64,000 nt of DNA, taken from Elusimicrobia bacterium RIFCSPLOWO2_02_FULL_39_32. GTDB lineage: Bacteria; Elusimicrobiota; Elusimicrobia; 2-02-FULL-39-32. Below, one piece after another: positions 19,206-30,567 of this stretch. A program made the position numbers and the translations under genes. The DNA lies in NCBI GenBank assembly GCA_001800135.1, contig MGUU01000013.1, positions 1-64,000 of the forward strand, given 5' to 3'. The notes below the pieces were generated by a model. The model ran no database searches, was not told the DNA's origin, and was given only the letters and a program-made list of their open reading frames with translations. Positions within the stretch are counted from its first letter, which is position 1; every line of letters begins with the position of its first letter.

Positions 19206-20111
19206 TTAAGCTCTAGGGTGCGCCTTCAGGTAAGTCTGTTTTAAATTTTCAATAGAGGTGTGAGTATAAAGCTGGGTGGTTGTTAAACTTTTATGGCCTA
19301 AAAGTTCCTGAACAATCCTAAGATCACACCCTTTATTTAAAAGATGGGTTGCAAAAGAATGGCGCATCATGTGCGGTGTTAAATTTTTGTGCAAGGTACT
19401 CTTTTTTAACAAACGCAAGATAATTTTCCTTATTCCTCGGGTGCTTAATCGTTTGCCAAACCCATTTAAAAAAAGAGCTCCCTTATAAGTATCGGTTCTT
19501 TTACTCTCTCTTAAATAATCTTCAATCGCATGGGTCGCGATCTGCCCCATAGGCACTAGCCGTTCTTTGTTCCCCTTGCCAAAAGCTCTGACCATGCCGT
19601 TCCAAAGATCCAAATCTTCTACATTCAAATTCACAAGCTCCTGCACGCGCAAGCCGGAAGAATAAAGAAGCTCCATTAAAGACTTATCCCTTAATTTAAA
19701 TCTATGGGATGAGGTGTCGAATACAGAAAGAAAAGAGCCCATCTCATTTTCAGTTAAAAAATGCGGCAGATGTTTGTCTTTTTTAGGAAAAACCAAATAA
19801 TTAAAAGGATTATTAGCCAAAAGTTCTTCTTTAACTAAAAATTTAAAAAAAGAGCGCAAGGTTGCGAGTTTTCTTAAAACAGTGGAAATTTGACTATGCT
19901 TTTTAGAAAGCTTTACCCAATATTCTCGCACCAACAATCGCAGTTCCCTAAAATTGGCTAAACTTAAACTTGGTTTTTTAACAAATTGAATAAATTCTTT
20001 TAAATCATTTTGGTAGGCTAAAATCGTATGGCTAGAGGCTGCTCTTTCAGCGCGCATGAAAAGAATAAATCGCCTGATCCACAAATCCAGAACAATCTCT
20101 TCTTTAAGCAT
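19206..20111 (-). CDS. xerC: Tyrosine recombinase XerC/XerD
   Basis: 'HMMRHSFATHLLNKGCDLRIVQELLGHKSLTTTQLYTH'; adjacent to topA-dprA. XerC versus XerD not resolved. Confidence 0.88.
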   Translation of the reverse strand: MLKEEIVLDLWIRRFILFMRAERAASSHTILAYQNDLKEFIQFVKKPSLSLANFRELRLLVREYWVKLSKKHSQISTVLRKLATLRSFFKFLVKEELLANNPFNYLVFPKKDKHLPHFLTENEMGSFLSVFDTSSHRFKLRDKSLMELLYSSGLRVQELVNLNVEDLDLWNGMVRAFGKGNKERLVPMGQIATHAIEDYLRESKRTDTYKGALFLNGFGKRLSTRGIRKIILRLLKKSTLHKNLTPHMMRHSFATHLLNKGCDLRIVQELLGHKSLTTTQLYTHTSIENLKQTYLKAHPRA

Positions 20112-22323
20112 CGCTTGCAGAAGCTTTTTTAATATTTCTACATTTAGGAAATCCGGAACAGGCTAAAAAAGGTCCGCGTTTTCCTACTCTTAAAAGCATG
20201 GGCTTGCCGCATTTTTCACACTTTTTATCCGTCATCTTTGGCTGGGCGCGGATGATTTTATTTCCTTCCCTGTCCAACCCAATAATATTTTTACAATTAG
20301 GGTAAGCGGTGCAGGCCAAAAATTGGCCGCGCCATCCCTGCTTCACAGCCATGGGGCTGCCGCATTTTTCACATTTTTCATCCAATACTTTAGGAACAAT
20401 TTTTTTACCATCAGCATCCAAAGAAATCTTAAATCTGCATTTGGGAAAATTCTCGCAGCAAAGATATTTTCCAAACCTGCTTTCCCGAATCAGCATCTTT
20501 CCCTTGCACAGCTCGCAAACTTCGCCGGAATCCTTTGGCTCTACGCTAATCTTTTGCATTTGGGTTTCTGCTGACTTTAAATCTTTTTCAAAAGGATCGT
20601 AAAACTCTTTTACCACCAAATTCCAGGCAATTTCTCCCTCTGCAATTTGGTCTAATTTTTCTTCAATCTTGGCTGTAAACTGAGTATCCACAATTTCCGG
20701 AAAATGAGAAAGTAGTTGCTGGTTTACAATTTTTCCTAATTCCGTAGGATGAAATCTTCTTTCCTGCAGCCGAACATAACCTCTGGAAAGGATGGTATCT
20801 ATAATAGGCGCGTAAGTGGAAGGTCGCCCTATGCCATTTTGTTCTAAAATTTTAATTAAACTCGCTTCATTATACCGGGGAGGGGGTTCTGTAAAATGCT
20901 GCTCTGCAAGAACCTTAATAAATTTAAGACTTTCGTTTTCTTTAAATTTAGGCAACTTTTTATTTTGAGACGCCTCATTTTTGTCCTGATTTTCTTCTGT
21001 TTCTGGCTCTTCTCCATAAACAATTAGAAAACCAGATTCCTTTAAAGTAGAGCCTGTGGTGCGCAATAATCCTTTTTTATCCTTTGCAATCGCTTCAATT
21101 TCTACGGTCACTGTATCATAAACCGCATCCGCCATTTGGCTGGCCAAAAAGCGTTTCCAAATTAAATCGTAAAGTTTTAATTGATCCAAAGTAAGGTATT
21201 TTTTTATGCCTTCAGGCTCTCTAAAAACCGAGGTTGGATGAATCGCTTCATGCGCTTCCTGGGCTGCTTTTGCTTTGGTTTTATAAAATCTGGGTTTTGG
21301 GGGAAGACTTTTTTCTCCGAATTTCTGCTCAATAAATTTTTTTGTCTCTTTTTGCGCATCCGCGCTGACATTTAATGAATCTGTGCGCATGTAAGTGATG
21401 AGACCTACAGTCTCCTGATTAATTTCCACGCCTTCGTACAAAGATTGGGCTACACTCATTGTTTTCTTAGCGGAAAATCCTATTTTTCTGGAAGCGTCTT
21501 GCGCCAAAGTAGAAGTCATATAGGGAGGATACGGGGATCTTCGTTTTTCTTTGTAAGTAATGGTCTGTATCTTGTAATCTGCCCGCTCCAGCTCTGTTTG
21601 AAGTTCTTGAGCCATCAGGTTTGAACTAACATCTAATTTTTGGATTTTCTTTTCCTGCCATTCCACTAACTGAGCTAAAAATGGAATTTTCTCCTGATCC
21701 GCTGTATTTTCCAACTCTACTGCAATGGTCCAATATTCCTGGCTCTTAAAATTCTCTATTTCCGTTTCCCGATCGCAAATGAAGCGTACGGCAATGGATT
21801 GAACACGGCCCGCAGAAAGCCCTCTTTTAACCTTTTCCCAAAGTAAAGGTGAAAGACGGTAACCCACAATTCTATCCAGTACCCGCCTTGCCACTTGAGA
21901 GTCCACCAATCTTTGGTCAATCTTGCGTGGGGATTCTAAAGCAGCTTGAATCGCAGAGGGCGTGATCTCATGAAAAGTAATTCTTTGAACTTTTTTTTGA
22001 GGTAAGTCTAAAACAGCGGACAAATGCCAGGCAATCGCCTCTCCTTCACGGTCATAGTCTGTGGCTAAATAGACTAAGGAAGAAGCTTGCGCTGCTTTCT
22101 TTAAATCTGGAATTATTTTTTTACCGCGAGGTAAAACTTCATAAGTCGGATTAAACCCATCCTCAATATCAATGCCAAATTTCTTTTTAGGAAGATCCCT
22201 TAAATGGCCAAAAGAGCTTTTTACAACAAATTTTTTCCCTAAAAACTTACTTAAAGTTTTTTCCTTGGTGGGAGATTCCACAATCACTAAATTTAAATCT
22301 TTTGTTTTTTTAGACCCTGACAT
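20104..22323 (-). CDS. topA: DNA topoisomerase I
   Basis: 'VIVESPTKEKTLSKFLGKKFVVKSSFGHLRDLP', 'ITYMRTDSLNVS', three C-terminal Cys4 zinc ribbons. Confidence 0.97.
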   Translation of the reverse strand: MSGSKKTKDLNLVIVESPTKEKTLSKFLGKKFVVKSSFGHLRDLPKKKFGIDIEDGFNPTYEVLPRGKKIIPDLKKAAQASSLVYLATDYDREGEAIAWHLSAVLDLPQKKVQRITFHEITPSAIQAALESPRKIDQRLVDSQVARRVLDRIVGYRLSPLLWEKVKRGLSAGRVQSIAVRFICDRETEIENFKSQEYWTIAVELENTADQEKIPFLAQLVEWQEKKIQKLDVSSNLMAQELQTELERADYKIQTITYKEKRRSPYPPYMTSTLAQDASRKIGFSAKKTMSVAQSLYEGVEINQETVGLITYMRTDSLNVSADAQKETKKFIEQKFGEKSLPPKPRFYKTKAKAAQEAHEAIHPTSVFREPEGIKKYLTLDQLKLYDLIWKRFLASQMADAVYDTVTVEIEAIAKDKKGLLRTTGSTLKESGFLIVYGEEPETEENQDKNEASQNKKLPKFKENESLKFIKVLAEQHFTEPPPRYNEASLIKILEQNGIGRPSTYAPIIDTILSRGYVRLQERRFHPTELGKIVNQQLLSHFPEIVDTQFTAKIEEKLDQIAEGEIAWNLVVKEFYDPFEKDLKSAETQMQKISVEPKDSGEVCELCKGKMLIRESRFGKYLCCENFPKCRFKISLDADGKKIVPKVLDEKCEKCGSPMAVKQGWRGQFLACTAYPNCKNIIGLDREGNKIIRAQPKMTDKKCEKCGKPMLLRVGKRGPFLACSGFPKCRNIKKASASDA

Positions 22324-23428
22324 ATCTTTTCCCCGGCAAAGATTTTACAATGCCTTTTATTTCAAGATTCAATAAACTTTGCGCAAAATCTCCTTGCGAG
22401 AGAGTAGATCGTTCGCTAAGAAGATCAATGCTCGCAGGCTCAAAGTCAATGAGTCCAGCTAAATTTTTTTCTTTTACTGAAAGTTTAGATTCTTCATTCT
22501 CTATATTTATGCCTTCTTTCCTGCTTTCTTTAAAACAATTAAACTTTTCTTTTAATGAACCAATTTCTTCTAAAATATCTTCTATTTTTTCCACAAGTTT
22601 TGCCCCTTGCTTAATCAACTGATTTGGGCCAATACTCATTTTAGAAGTTATGGCTCCTGGAACTGCAAAAACATCTTTTCCCTGTTCCAAAGCTAAACGC
22701 GCAGTAATTAAAGCGCCGGAAATTTGACCGGCTTCAATCACAACTGTGCCTAAAGAAATTCCGGAAATAATCCTATTCCTTCTTGGGAAGTGTCCTGGTT
22801 CTGGTGAAGCTTTTAAAGGAAATTCACTGACTAAAGCTCCATTTTCCGCAACAGTTTCCGCTAATTTTCTATTTTCAGGCGGATAAAGTTTAAGAAGACC
22901 AGAACCTAAAACCGCAATAGTTTTTCCTTTGTTGCCTAAGGTAGCTCTATGCACAATCGTATCTATGCCTCTAGCTAAGCCGCTCACTGAAATAAGCCCA
23001 AACTCCACTAAATCCCTAACCAGCCCGGCTGTGACTTTCTCTCCATAGGGTGTAGGGGTTCTGGTCCCAACCAGAGCCAATGAATCAGATTCTAATAGAG
23101 AAAAATCCCCTTTTACATAAAGAATCGGAGGGGGATTATAAATCGTTTTTAAATTTTTTGGATAATTTGAATCGCTCAAACTTAAGATTTTGATCCCTTG
23201 CTGGTCAGCTAACTCCATTTCTTCTTTTGCTAAATAGGAGCGATCCACACAAGATAAAATAGAGCTGATGATCTTTTCTGAAAGCCCCTCTACGCGCAGC
23301 AACTCTTTCTCGGAAACTTGGAAAACAGTTCCCAAGGATCCAAAAGAATCTTTCAAATTTTGGAATCGGACCGCTCCAATACCCGGAACCATATTTAATA
23401 AAAGTGCTGCTTCTAATTCATTCATCAT
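22310..23428 (-). CDS. dprA: DNA processing protein DprA
   Basis: 'LALVGTRTPTPYGEKVT', 'SGLARGIDTIVHRATL', 'GLLKLYPPENRKLAE', 'SEFPLKASPEPGHFPRRNRIISGIS'. Confidence 0.96.
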   Translation of the reverse strand: MMNELEAALLLNMVPGIGAVRFQNLKDSFGSLGTVFQVSEKELLRVEGLSEKIISSILSCVDRSYLAKEEMELADQQGIKILSLSDSNYPKNLKTIYNPPPILYVKGDFSLLESDSLALVGTRTPTPYGEKVTAGLVRDLVEFGLISVSGLARGIDTIVHRATLGNKGKTIAVLGSGLLKLYPPENRKLAETVAENGALVSEFPLKASPEPGHFPRRNRIISGISLGTVVIEAGQISGALITARLALEQGKDVFAVPGAITSKMSIGPNQLIKQGAKLVEKIEDILEEIGSLKEKFNCFKESRKEGINIENEESKLSVKEKNLAGLIDFEPASIDLLSERSTLSQGDFAQSLLNLEIKGIVKSLPGKRYVRV

Positions 23429-23482
23429 TTTAGGTAATTTTTTCCAAAAGGCTCTTTTTCATTTCCTAATGCAAAAGTCGGG

Positions 23483-23860
23483 TTAAAGTAAATCTTCAGA
23501 CAATTCTTGAGATTTTATTCTTAACTGCCTAACTTCTTTTTCTATTGGAATTTCAAACTCAGGCGCTTTAAAGACAAGATGAGGAAAACGTTTCTCAACC
23601 ATTTTTAAAAATTCCGAGCTTTCCATAAAAGAGCGCAATTCCTCTGGGATTCTTCCTGTGGAGATAATAAGCTCTAAAGGATCGAGTCCTAAAAACAAAG
23701 CTAATTTTTTAAGCACTTTTTCATCCCCTGGAGGAGTGCGTTTACCGCTTAAAACTTTAGAAAAGAAAGAGGGGTCCACCTCAATTTCTTTAGCGACTTT
23801 TCGCAATGAGATTCCCTTTTCTTTCATTTTTTCTTCAATAAGTTGAACGAATTTTTTCAT
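23483..23860 (-). CDS. XRE-family helix-turn-helix regulator
   Basis: 'ISLRKVAKEIEVDPSFFSKVLSGKRTPPGDEKVLKKLALFLGLDP' HTH. Start trimmed to MKKFVQLIEEK. Confidence 0.85.
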   Translation of the reverse strand: MKKFVQLIEEKMKEKGISLRKVAKEIEVDPSFFSKVLSGKRTPPGDEKVLKKLALFLGLDPLELIISTGRIPEELRSFMESSEFLKMVEKRFPHLVFKAPEFEIPIEKEVRQLRIKSQELSEDLL

Positions 23861-23944
23861 GAATTTTAAAAAATAGTTCTTTTTTAACCCGAATGTTAGA
23901 AAGTGAAAAACGAACATTCCATCTTCTAAACTAAAATTTTTAAG

Positions 23945-24325
23945 TTAAAAACGCATCTGGTTATAACGGTTTAAGGCTAACTGACCCTCCTGGGTTTTAC
24001 TATAAGAGGTGATCAATACCATATACTGTTCTAGCGCAAGATGTTTGTTCTTAGTCTCTTCATAGTTTCTGCCTAAATTCCAGCGAACCCTGGCAATATC
24101 TTTTTCATCAGGATACTCATCCACGATCCAACGATAATAATAACTGGAACGCTCTGGTTCCTGAAAAATATTATAGACTTCAGCGATACCGCGTAAAACT
24201 TTTGGCGTAAACCGCTGATTTTTATGCTCTGCGATAGCGCGGTCCATGCCGCCGGTTTTCACCCAGCCAGAAAACCAATGAAAAAACCAAATGACGCTTA
24301 AAAGAAAAAAAATTATTTTTTTCAA
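23945..24325 (-). CDS. TPR-like small exported/membrane protein
   Basis: N-terminal hydrophobic segment, TPR-like 'RVRWNLGRNYEETKNKHLALEQYMVLI'; overlaps glyS stop. Confidence 0.55.
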   Translation of the reverse strand: MKKIIFFLLSVIWFFHWFSGWVKTGGMDRAIAEHKNQRFTPKVLRGIAEVYNIFQEPERSSYYYRWIVDEYPDEKDIARVRWNLGRNYEETKNKHLALEQYMVLITSYSKTQEGQLALNRYNQMRF

Positions 24326-26460
24326 TTTTTTAAAGGTTGTAAGTAGGAAAAATCAGCGATCTCTTTAAAGAGAGATTCTAAAAGAGACAATAAAGACAAA
24401 CGATTTTTGCAAAGCGCTGGGTCTGGATCCATGACCATCACTTTCTCGAAAAAATTGTCTAAAAATTCGCGTACGCTCATCATTTCAAAAAGCGCCTCTT
24501 CAAATTTTTTCTCCTGAGTTAAACCAACTATTTTTTTTGAACTGCTATCCAGCCAAGATTTTAAAGCCTGTTCCTCTAGGATTTTTAACAGTTCTGGGTT
24601 TAAAGACTCTTTAGAATAAAAAATTCCTTTTCCTTTGGCTTGTCTTAAAATATTACTTAACCGCTTATAGGAGATGGTAACAGCTTCAAAATTTGGTTGG
24701 GTGCGGGTGACGTGTAAGGCAGATATTTTTTTCTTTAAGCTTAAAACCTGAATGCCGTTAGCGTCTTTCTCTAGAAAATTTTTGGTTACAGCTAAAATTT
24801 CATCCTGAAAATAACCCTGATCCTGCATTAAAAGCTGAAAACGTTCTCTTAAAAAATCTAATATCTGTTGTTCATCATTTTCCTTAAAATTAAGATTAAA
24901 CTGCTTTATAGAGTCTTGAACTAATTCTTTAAGCTCTAACTCCCAATTTCTTTCTAAAATTATTCTTAAAATTCCTGCGCAAGCGCGGCGCAGCCCGTAC
25001 GCATCAGAACTGCCGGAAGAGACTCTGCCCACTAAAAAATTCCCTACTAGATGATCTAACTTATCCAAAAAAGCGAGCATGCTACCTAAAAGGCTGGCTG
25101 GCAGTTCCCCTTGAGCTGTAAGAGGGTAATAATGTTCCTGGATCGCTTGGGCTACCATCTTATTTTCACCATAATGGCTGGCATAAATAGCGCCCACAAT
25201 CCCTTGGAGTTCAGGAAATTCGTAAACCATATGGGTGGAAAGGTCAAATTTAGATCGTTCAATGGCTCTTTCCAAAAGAGTTAAATCCAATTCATTGTTC
25301 TTTGCTCCTGATGGAAGCGCATTTAGAAAAATTTTAGAAAGATTTTTAATTCTCTCTATTTTATTCGCAATGGAACCTAGCTGCTCTTGTATAAGAATAG
25401 AAGAGGCTTTATTTATATGGGTTTCCAAAGGAAGCTTCAAGTCTTCCTTTAAAAAGAACTCCGCATCCGTTAAGCGGGCAGTTAGAACTTTTTCATAACC
25501 TTTGCGCACAATCTCCTGATGTTCGGAAATGCCGTTTCGTATCCCAATAAAATGAGGCATGAGTTTACCAGATTCATCTAGGATAGAAAAAAATTTTTGA
25601 TGTTTTTTCATGCAGGTGATAAGAACTGCTTGAGGTAAAGCTAAAAATTTTGGATCAAAATTGCAAAGCAGGCTTACTGGGTGCTCTACCAGCCATAAAA
25701 CTTCATTCAGCAGATCTTCAAAATTTTGAAACTGGCCTTTAACCTTATTGGCCAAATGATTGCTGGTATTCAAGATAGATTCCCTGCGGACTTTTGGATC
25801 CACAAGGATGCAATTATTTTTAAGCGTATTTAAATAAGCCATTGGAGAAGAAATGGCGATGTGCTTAGAATATCCTCTTAAACCAAAAGTTTTGTTAGAG
25901 GACCTGACGCCTGCAATATTGAGACGTAAAACCTCATGATCATAAAGAGCCATTAAATTACGAATAGGACGGGCAAATTTAAAACGGGAACTATTCCAAA
26001 CCATTTTTTTGGGAAAAGGTATCTCTGGAATAAGAGCTAAAAAAAGATCTTTTAAAATTTTTTGCGCTTTTTCACCTGGAAAGCGTTTTAAAAAACATAG
26101 GAACTCTTCCCCTTTTTTCACGCGTATTTGTAAAGATTCAATAGAAAGTTCTTGAGACCGGGAAAAGCCAAGGGCTGCTTTAGACCATTCGCCTTCTGAA
26201 TTCTTTGCGGCTTTTAATGAAGGTCCCCATATTTCCTGTGAGCTGGTTTCAGTTTTAGCAGAAATTCCTGTAATTAAAAGAGCAAGCCTCCTGGGGCTGC
26301 CCAAAACTGTTACGTTTTCAAATCCAAGTTTTTTAGAACGCAAAAAATTTTCAGAAAATGCGCGCATGCTTTCCAAAGCCGGCTCCATATACGAAGCTGG
26401 AATCTCTTCAACGCCTATTTCTAATAAAGCTTGTTTTGTAAGAATGGTCTCTTTAACCAT
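24322..26460 (-). CDS. glyS: Glycyl-tRNA synthetase beta subunit
   Basis: '[18 protein letters not shown]', '[11 protein letters not shown]', '[16 protein letters not shown]'-like '[19 protein letters not shown]'. Confidence 0.96.
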   Translation of the reverse strand: MVKETILTKQALLEIGVEEIPASYMEPALESMRAFSENFLRSKKLGFENVTVLGSPRRLALLITGISAKTETSSQEIWGPSLKAAKNSEGEWSKAALGFSRSQELSIESLQIRVKKGEEFLCFLKRFPGEKAQKILKDLFLALIPEIPFPKKMVWNSSRFKFARPIRNLMALYDHEVLRLNIAGVRSSNKTFGLRGYSKHIAISSPMAYLNTLKNNCILVDPKVRRESILNTSNHLANKVKGQFQNFEDLLNEVLWLVEHPVSLLCNFDPKFLALPQAVLITCMKKHQKFFSILDESGKLMPHFIGIRNGISEHQEIVRKGYEKVLTARLTDAEFFLKEDLKLPLETHINKASSILIQEQLGSIANKIERIKNLSKIFLNALPSGAKNNELDLTLLERAIERSKFDLSTHMVYEFPELQGIVGAIYASHYGENKMVAQAIQEHYYPLTAQGELPASLLGSMLAFLDKLDHLVGNFLVGRVSSGSSDAYGLRRACAGILRIILERNWELELKELVQDSIKQFNLNFKENDEQQILDFLRERFQLLMQDQGYFQDEILAVTKNFLEKDANGIQVLSLKKKISALHVTRTQPNFEAVTISYKRLSNILRQAKGKGIFYSKESLNPELLKILEEQALKSWLDSSSKKIVGLTQEKKFEEALFEMMSVREFLDNFFEKVMVMDPDPALCKNRLSLLSLLESLFKEIADFSYLQPLKN

Positions 26461-27310
26461 GATTTGGTTTGGAGATGGATTCTAAATATTTTTTAGCCAC
26501 TGCGCTTGCCTGAACGCGCACCCTGCCGATCATATGAGTTCTTTCCCCTTGGGATAGAACTCCCCTGGCATCCAAAAGGTTAAAAATATGTGAAGCTTTC
26601 ATCACTGAATCATAAGCCGGCAAAATACAATTTTCTTTAAGCAGCCTAAAGCACTCCACTTCCTCTTCCGCAAATCTCTGTTGAAGAAGTTTTGGGTCGC
26701 TTAGTTCAAAATGATACCTTGAAAATTCTTTTTCCAACTGAAAATGAATTTCCCCATAGGTCTGTTTGTTGTCCCAGAGGATTTCAAAAATATTTGATTT
26801 TTTTTGAGAAAACATGGCCAAACGTTCCAACCCATAAGTAATTTCCACAGAAATTGGATCTAAATCAATGCCGCCTACTTGCTGAAAATAGGTAAATTGA
26901 GTTATTTCCATGCCGTCCAGCCACACTTCCCAGCCAAGACCCCAAGCTCCTAAAGTAGGGGATTCCCAATCGTCTTCCACAAAACGAATATCATGTTCTT
27001 TTCTCTTAATGCCAACAGCTTCTAAAGATTTAAGATAGGTTTCCTGAATATCTGTTGGAGAAGGTTTAATCAAAACCTGATATTGGTAGTAATGGGTAAG
27101 ACGATTAGGATTTTCTCCATAACGACCGTCTGTAGGTCTCCTGCAGGGTTCAACATAAGCCACAGCCCATGGTTCAGGGCCTAAAGCTTTAAGAAAGGTG
27201 GCTGGGTTAAAAGTGCCAGCTCCTTTTTCCAGATCATAAGGCTGCCAAATCAAGCACCCTTCCTTAGACCAAAATTTTTGCAAAGCCATAATAATCTCTT
27301 GTAAGTTCAT
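26453..27310 (-). CDS. glyQ: Glycyl-tRNA synthetase alpha subunit
   Basis: '[36 protein letters not shown]', '[31 protein letters not shown]'. Confidence 0.97.
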   Translation of the reverse strand: MNLQEIIMALQKFWSKEGCLIWQPYDLEKGAGTFNPATFLKALGPEPWAVAYVEPCRRPTDGRYGENPNRLTHYYQYQVLIKPSPTDIQETYLKSLEAVGIKRKEHDIRFVEDDWESPTLGAWGLGWEVWLDGMEITQFTYFQQVGGIDLDPISVEITYGLERLAMFSQKKSNIFEILWDNKQTYGEIHFQLEKEFSRYHFELSDPKLLQQRFAEEEVECFRLLKENCILPAYDSVMKASHIFNLLDARGVLSQGERTHMIGRVRVQASAVAKKYLESISKPNHG

Positions 27311-27315
27311 AAAAA

Positions 27316-27984
27316 TTAAACTCCGGACAAGGAAATCTTTTTCTGAAAAATCTCTGTTTTTAAAGGTTTAGATAAATACAAAGAAAGATAATTTTCCGTT
27401 AGATATTCTATGCGGCATATCTCATCTTTAGAAAGAAGTTCTGCCTTTGAATCCCACGCTCTTAATTTTTTAAACAGCTCCTTTTCATCTGAAGAATAGG
27501 CTCTCCACACAGGGTGATGGCCTAAACTATAACCCAAAATTTTTAACAAGAGCAATGTGAAACGGCAGCGCACTAAAGTAGGAAATTGAGTTTCTGCCAG
27601 ATGGCTTAGAGTAGAAATAAAAAGTTCATATTCTTTAAGATTAGGGTAAAAGGGTTGAGTCAGCATTTCTAAAATCTCACATACCTTGTAGGCATCAACC
27701 ACCTTTTCCCAATGATCTTGTAAAAAAGGAAACTCTTTTAAAATTTCACCGGTAACAACTCTACCTGGGTCGCGCACCCCGGCTCTGGGGGTTCCATGAA
27801 GATAAATCTGAAAACGGCATTCTACAAAAGGAAGCGTTAAACCTCTTAGTTTGGAAGCGCTTTTTTTAACTCCAACCAGCTTTGCTTTAAATTTGCCAAA
27901 TTCTTTTGTGTAAAGCGTTAAGCGTTTATCAAATTCATTGCACTCTTCAGACCGCAGCACAACGCCTTGCACCATTTCAATCAT
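27316..27984 (-). CDS. recO: DNA repair protein RecO
   Basis: '[42 protein letters not shown]' RecO N-terminal OB fold. Confidence 0.88.
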   Translation of the reverse strand: MIEMVQGVVLRSEECNEFDKRLTLYTKEFGKFKAKLVGVKKSASKLRGLTLPFVECRFQIYLHGTPRAGVRDPGRVVTGEILKEFPFLQDHWEKVVDAYKVCEILEMLTQPFYPNLKEYELFISTLSHLAETQFPTLVRCRFTLLLLKILGYSLGHHPVWRAYSSDEKELFKKLRAWDSKAELLSKDEICRIEYLTENYLSLYLSKPLKTEIFQKKISLSGV

Positions 27985-28143
27985 GTCTGATGATTTTTCT
28001 TAAATCTATTTACTGTTTTGATTTTTTCAATATGGCTGGATTTTATGTTCTGTCTCATCAGAGCAGGCCTTTAGCATAAATAATTCCATGTAAGCTTGTC
28101 AATAGAACAAGATTGCGCAACGAATCATGACATGGATACATCC

Positions 28144-28599
28144 TTATGCAAGAACATCTGGAGGAGCCAAATTTGGAGCGATTTTTAAAAATATCTTTTT
28201 CTGCAAGGCAAACATTTTATCTCGTTCCTTTAAAGTTTTATCTTCAACCCCAACCAAATGCAGTAAACCATGAAGGATGAGCAAAGCGCATTCCTTAAGA
28301 ACTGAATGCCCTCTAAGTTTAGCTTGGCGTGTAGCTGTATCCAAAGAAATAACAATATCTCCAAAAGGCGCCTCTTTCTTTGATAAAAATTCTTCATAAT
28401 TAAAAGCGATTACATCTGTAATTTTATTGGAATTTAGAAAACGTTTGTTGATCTCTTGAATTTTTTTATCTGAAACAAACAGTATGCAGATTTCCCCATC
28501 TTTTCTTAAAATAGGCAACTCTCTCAATACAGCATGGCTAAAACGTAAAAGTAAATTCTTTTTAGGGATTTTTTTGTTTGAAAAAAAAGCGACCTTCAT
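28144..28599 (-). CDS. ybeY: Endoribonuclease YbeY
   Basis: 'NKITDVIAFNYEE...GDIVISLDTA...LLILHGLLHLVGVE', equivalent to the HGxLHLxGxD zinc motif. Confidence 0.92.
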   Translation of the reverse strand: MKVAFFSNKKIPKKNLLLRFSHAVLRELPILRKDGEICILFVSDKKIQEINKRFLNSNKITDVIAFNYEEFLSKKEAPFGDIVISLDTATRQAKLRGHSVLKECALLILHGLLHLVGVEDKTLKERDKMFALQKKIFLKIAPNLAPPDVLA

Positions 28600-28691
28600 C
28601 AGTTTATCTGATTTTTAGGTTAAACCCGTATTTTGCAATTATGAAAATTGAACTCTTTCCCGCCTCAGCTCTCATTTAAATAGTTTCCGGT

Positions 28692-29678
28692 TTATTCTTT
28701 AGAAGATTCATTTTCAGAATAAGAATCATACGCGTTGATGATTTTTTTCACCAAAGGATGTCGGATAATATCTTCTTCGCTAAATTCTACCACATGGATT
28801 TCAGGAATATTTTTAAGCACTTTAAGACTGTGCACAAAACCAGACCTTGCCTTAAAATCTAAATCAATCTGAGTCACATCCCCTGTAACCACCATTTTAG
28901 ATCGTGAACCCATGCGGGTTAAAAACATTTTCATCTGTTCTGGGCTCGTATTTTGCGCTTCATCTAAAATAGCAAAAGCATTCTCTATGGTTCTACCGCG
29001 CATGTAAGCTAAAGGCACAATTTCAATGGTTTCATCTTCTCTATAAATCCTAAAACGCTCTGGCCCCAGTAAAAGGAAAAAAGCATCGTATAAAGGTTTT
29101 AAATAAGGGTTAATTTTTTCATATAGATCCCCGGGCAAAAACCCAAGTTTTTCGCCTGCTTCTACCACAGGCCTGGATAAAACAATTTTTCTTACCCTGC
29201 CAAACTGCAAAGCTCTTAATGCGGCAACCACAGCTAAAAATGTTTTGCCGGTGCCTGCAGGGCCTACACCCATCACTAAATCGTACTTATCCATAGCCTC
29301 TACATATTTTCTTTGCTGCAAAGATTGCGGATAAATTGGTTTTCCATTTGCTCCAATAAAAATTTCATCTTTTGCCGCGCCTACTTTTGGATAAAGAGTC
29401 TTAATACTTTTAGATTGCAAATCCAATTCCCGTTCACCCCCTAAAATTTTAGAGCTTTTTAATTCTGTTCTTTCAGAACGGATTCTGCCTTTAAGTTCTT
29501 CTAAAGAAGCGATCGCCTCATCCACCTTTTTTGTGCTTCCCCGCACCGCTAAAGTAGAAGAACGCGCAAAAATCTGCACCCCAAATTTTCTTTCCAACTC
29601 TTTTAAATTAGTGTCGTGCTCCCCGCACAAAAGCAGGGTTTCTTCAATATCTCCTAAAAAAACTCTTTTGGTTACCAT
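28692..29678 (-). CDS. phoH: PhoH family ATPase
   Basis: 'MGVGPAGTGKTFLAVVAALRAL', 'VLSRPVVEAGEKLGFLPGDLYEKINPYLKPLYDA', 'AILDEAQNTSPEQMKMFLTRMG'. Confidence 0.96.
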   Translation of the reverse strand: MVTKRVFLGDIEETLLLCGEHDTNLKELERKFGVQIFARSSTLAVRGSTKKVDEAIASLEELKGRIRSERTELKSSKILGGERELDLQSKSIKTLYPKVGAAKDEIFIGANGKPIYPQSLQQRKYVEAMDKYDLVMGVGPAGTGKTFLAVVAALRALQFGRVRKIVLSRPVVEAGEKLGFLPGDLYEKINPYLKPLYDAFFLLLGPERFRIYREDETIEIVPLAYMRGRTIENAFAILDEAQNTSPEQMKMFLTRMGSRSKMVVTGDVTQIDLDFKARSGFVHSLKVLKNIPEIHVVEFSEEDIIRHPLVKKIINAYDSYSENESSKE

Positions 29679-29727
29679 TTTTAAAACCTTTTTCTAGAAT
29701 TGAACCTGAATCATGCTTTCTCCGGGT

Positions 29728-30564
29728 TTAACCGCAATTTTTTTCCCACAGTTTAATAATACCCTCTAAAGTAAGGTCAGGAAAAATCATCTCTTTTTTA
29801 ATAGTTTTTGAATCTTGGCTTATTAAGGAGGCAAGCCCGCCTGTGGCTATAATTTTTGTATTTTCCCCTAACTCTTTTTTTAATCTCTCTACCACCCCAT
29901 CCACAAGAGCGATATATCCAAAATAAAGCCCGGACTGAATCGCCTCAACAGTATTTCTTCCAATAACCTTAGCGGGTTTTTGAATGGCAACCTTAGGCAA
30001 TTTCGCAGTGTGAAGACTGAGACTCTCAGAAGAGAGGTTTGGGCCAGGCACAATCACCCCGCCAACATATTCACCCTTTTTTGTAACACAATCAAAAGTA
30101 GTGGCTGTGCCAAAGTCCACCACGAGACACGGAGCGCCAAATTTTAAATAAGCGGAAACAGCATTTACAATGCGATCTGCACCCACTTCTTTAGGATTTT
30201 CATAAAGATTTTGAATAGGAATTTTTGTTTTCTCATCAATAAAATAAGCTTTAAGATTAAAATAAGAAGATGCAACCTCCATAAAAACTTGGCTTAAAAC
30301 TGGGACCACGCTGGCAATAGCTAAAGCATTTATTTTGCCGCGCTCAATAGCTTTATAGTGGAGTAGATCCAGGATCTTTGTGCCAATCTCATCTGCTGTG
30401 GCGGTTAAAGAGGTGGAAAGTCTCCAAGAAAATAAAGGAGATGAATAGCCAAGGTTCACAGAATCTAATTTTGAACGCAAAAGTTTAGAATTTTCTTTTG
30501 AGCCATGAACCCGAAACAACCCTATTGTAATATTTGTATTGCCAATATCTATTGCAAGAAGCAT
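29728..30564 (-). CDS. coaX: Type III pantothenate kinase
   Basis: 'MLLAIDIGNTNITIGLF', 'GADRIVNAVSAY', 'LVVDFGTATTFD', 'GGVIVPGPNLSSESL'. Confidence 0.95.
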   Translation of the reverse strand: MLLAIDIGNTNITIGLFRVHGSKENSKLLRSKLDSVNLGYSSPLFSWRLSTSLTATADEIGTKILDLLHYKAIERGKINALAIASVVPVLSQVFMEVASSYFNLKAYFIDEKTKIPIQNLYENPKEVGADRIVNAVSAYLKFGAPCLVVDFGTATTFDCVTKKGEYVGGVIVPGPNLSSESLSLHTAKLPKVAIQKPAKVIGRNTVEAIQSGLYFGYIALVDGVVERLKKELGENTKIIATGGLASLISQDSKTIKKEMIFPDLTLEGIIKLWEKNCG

Positions 30565-30567
30565 GGA

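Noticed and set aside
19206-20111. Tyrosine recombinase as evidence for an integrative element at tRNA-Leu
   Set aside because: Sequence and topA-dprA neighbourhood indicate housekeeping XerC/D, despite being adjacent to a tRNA.
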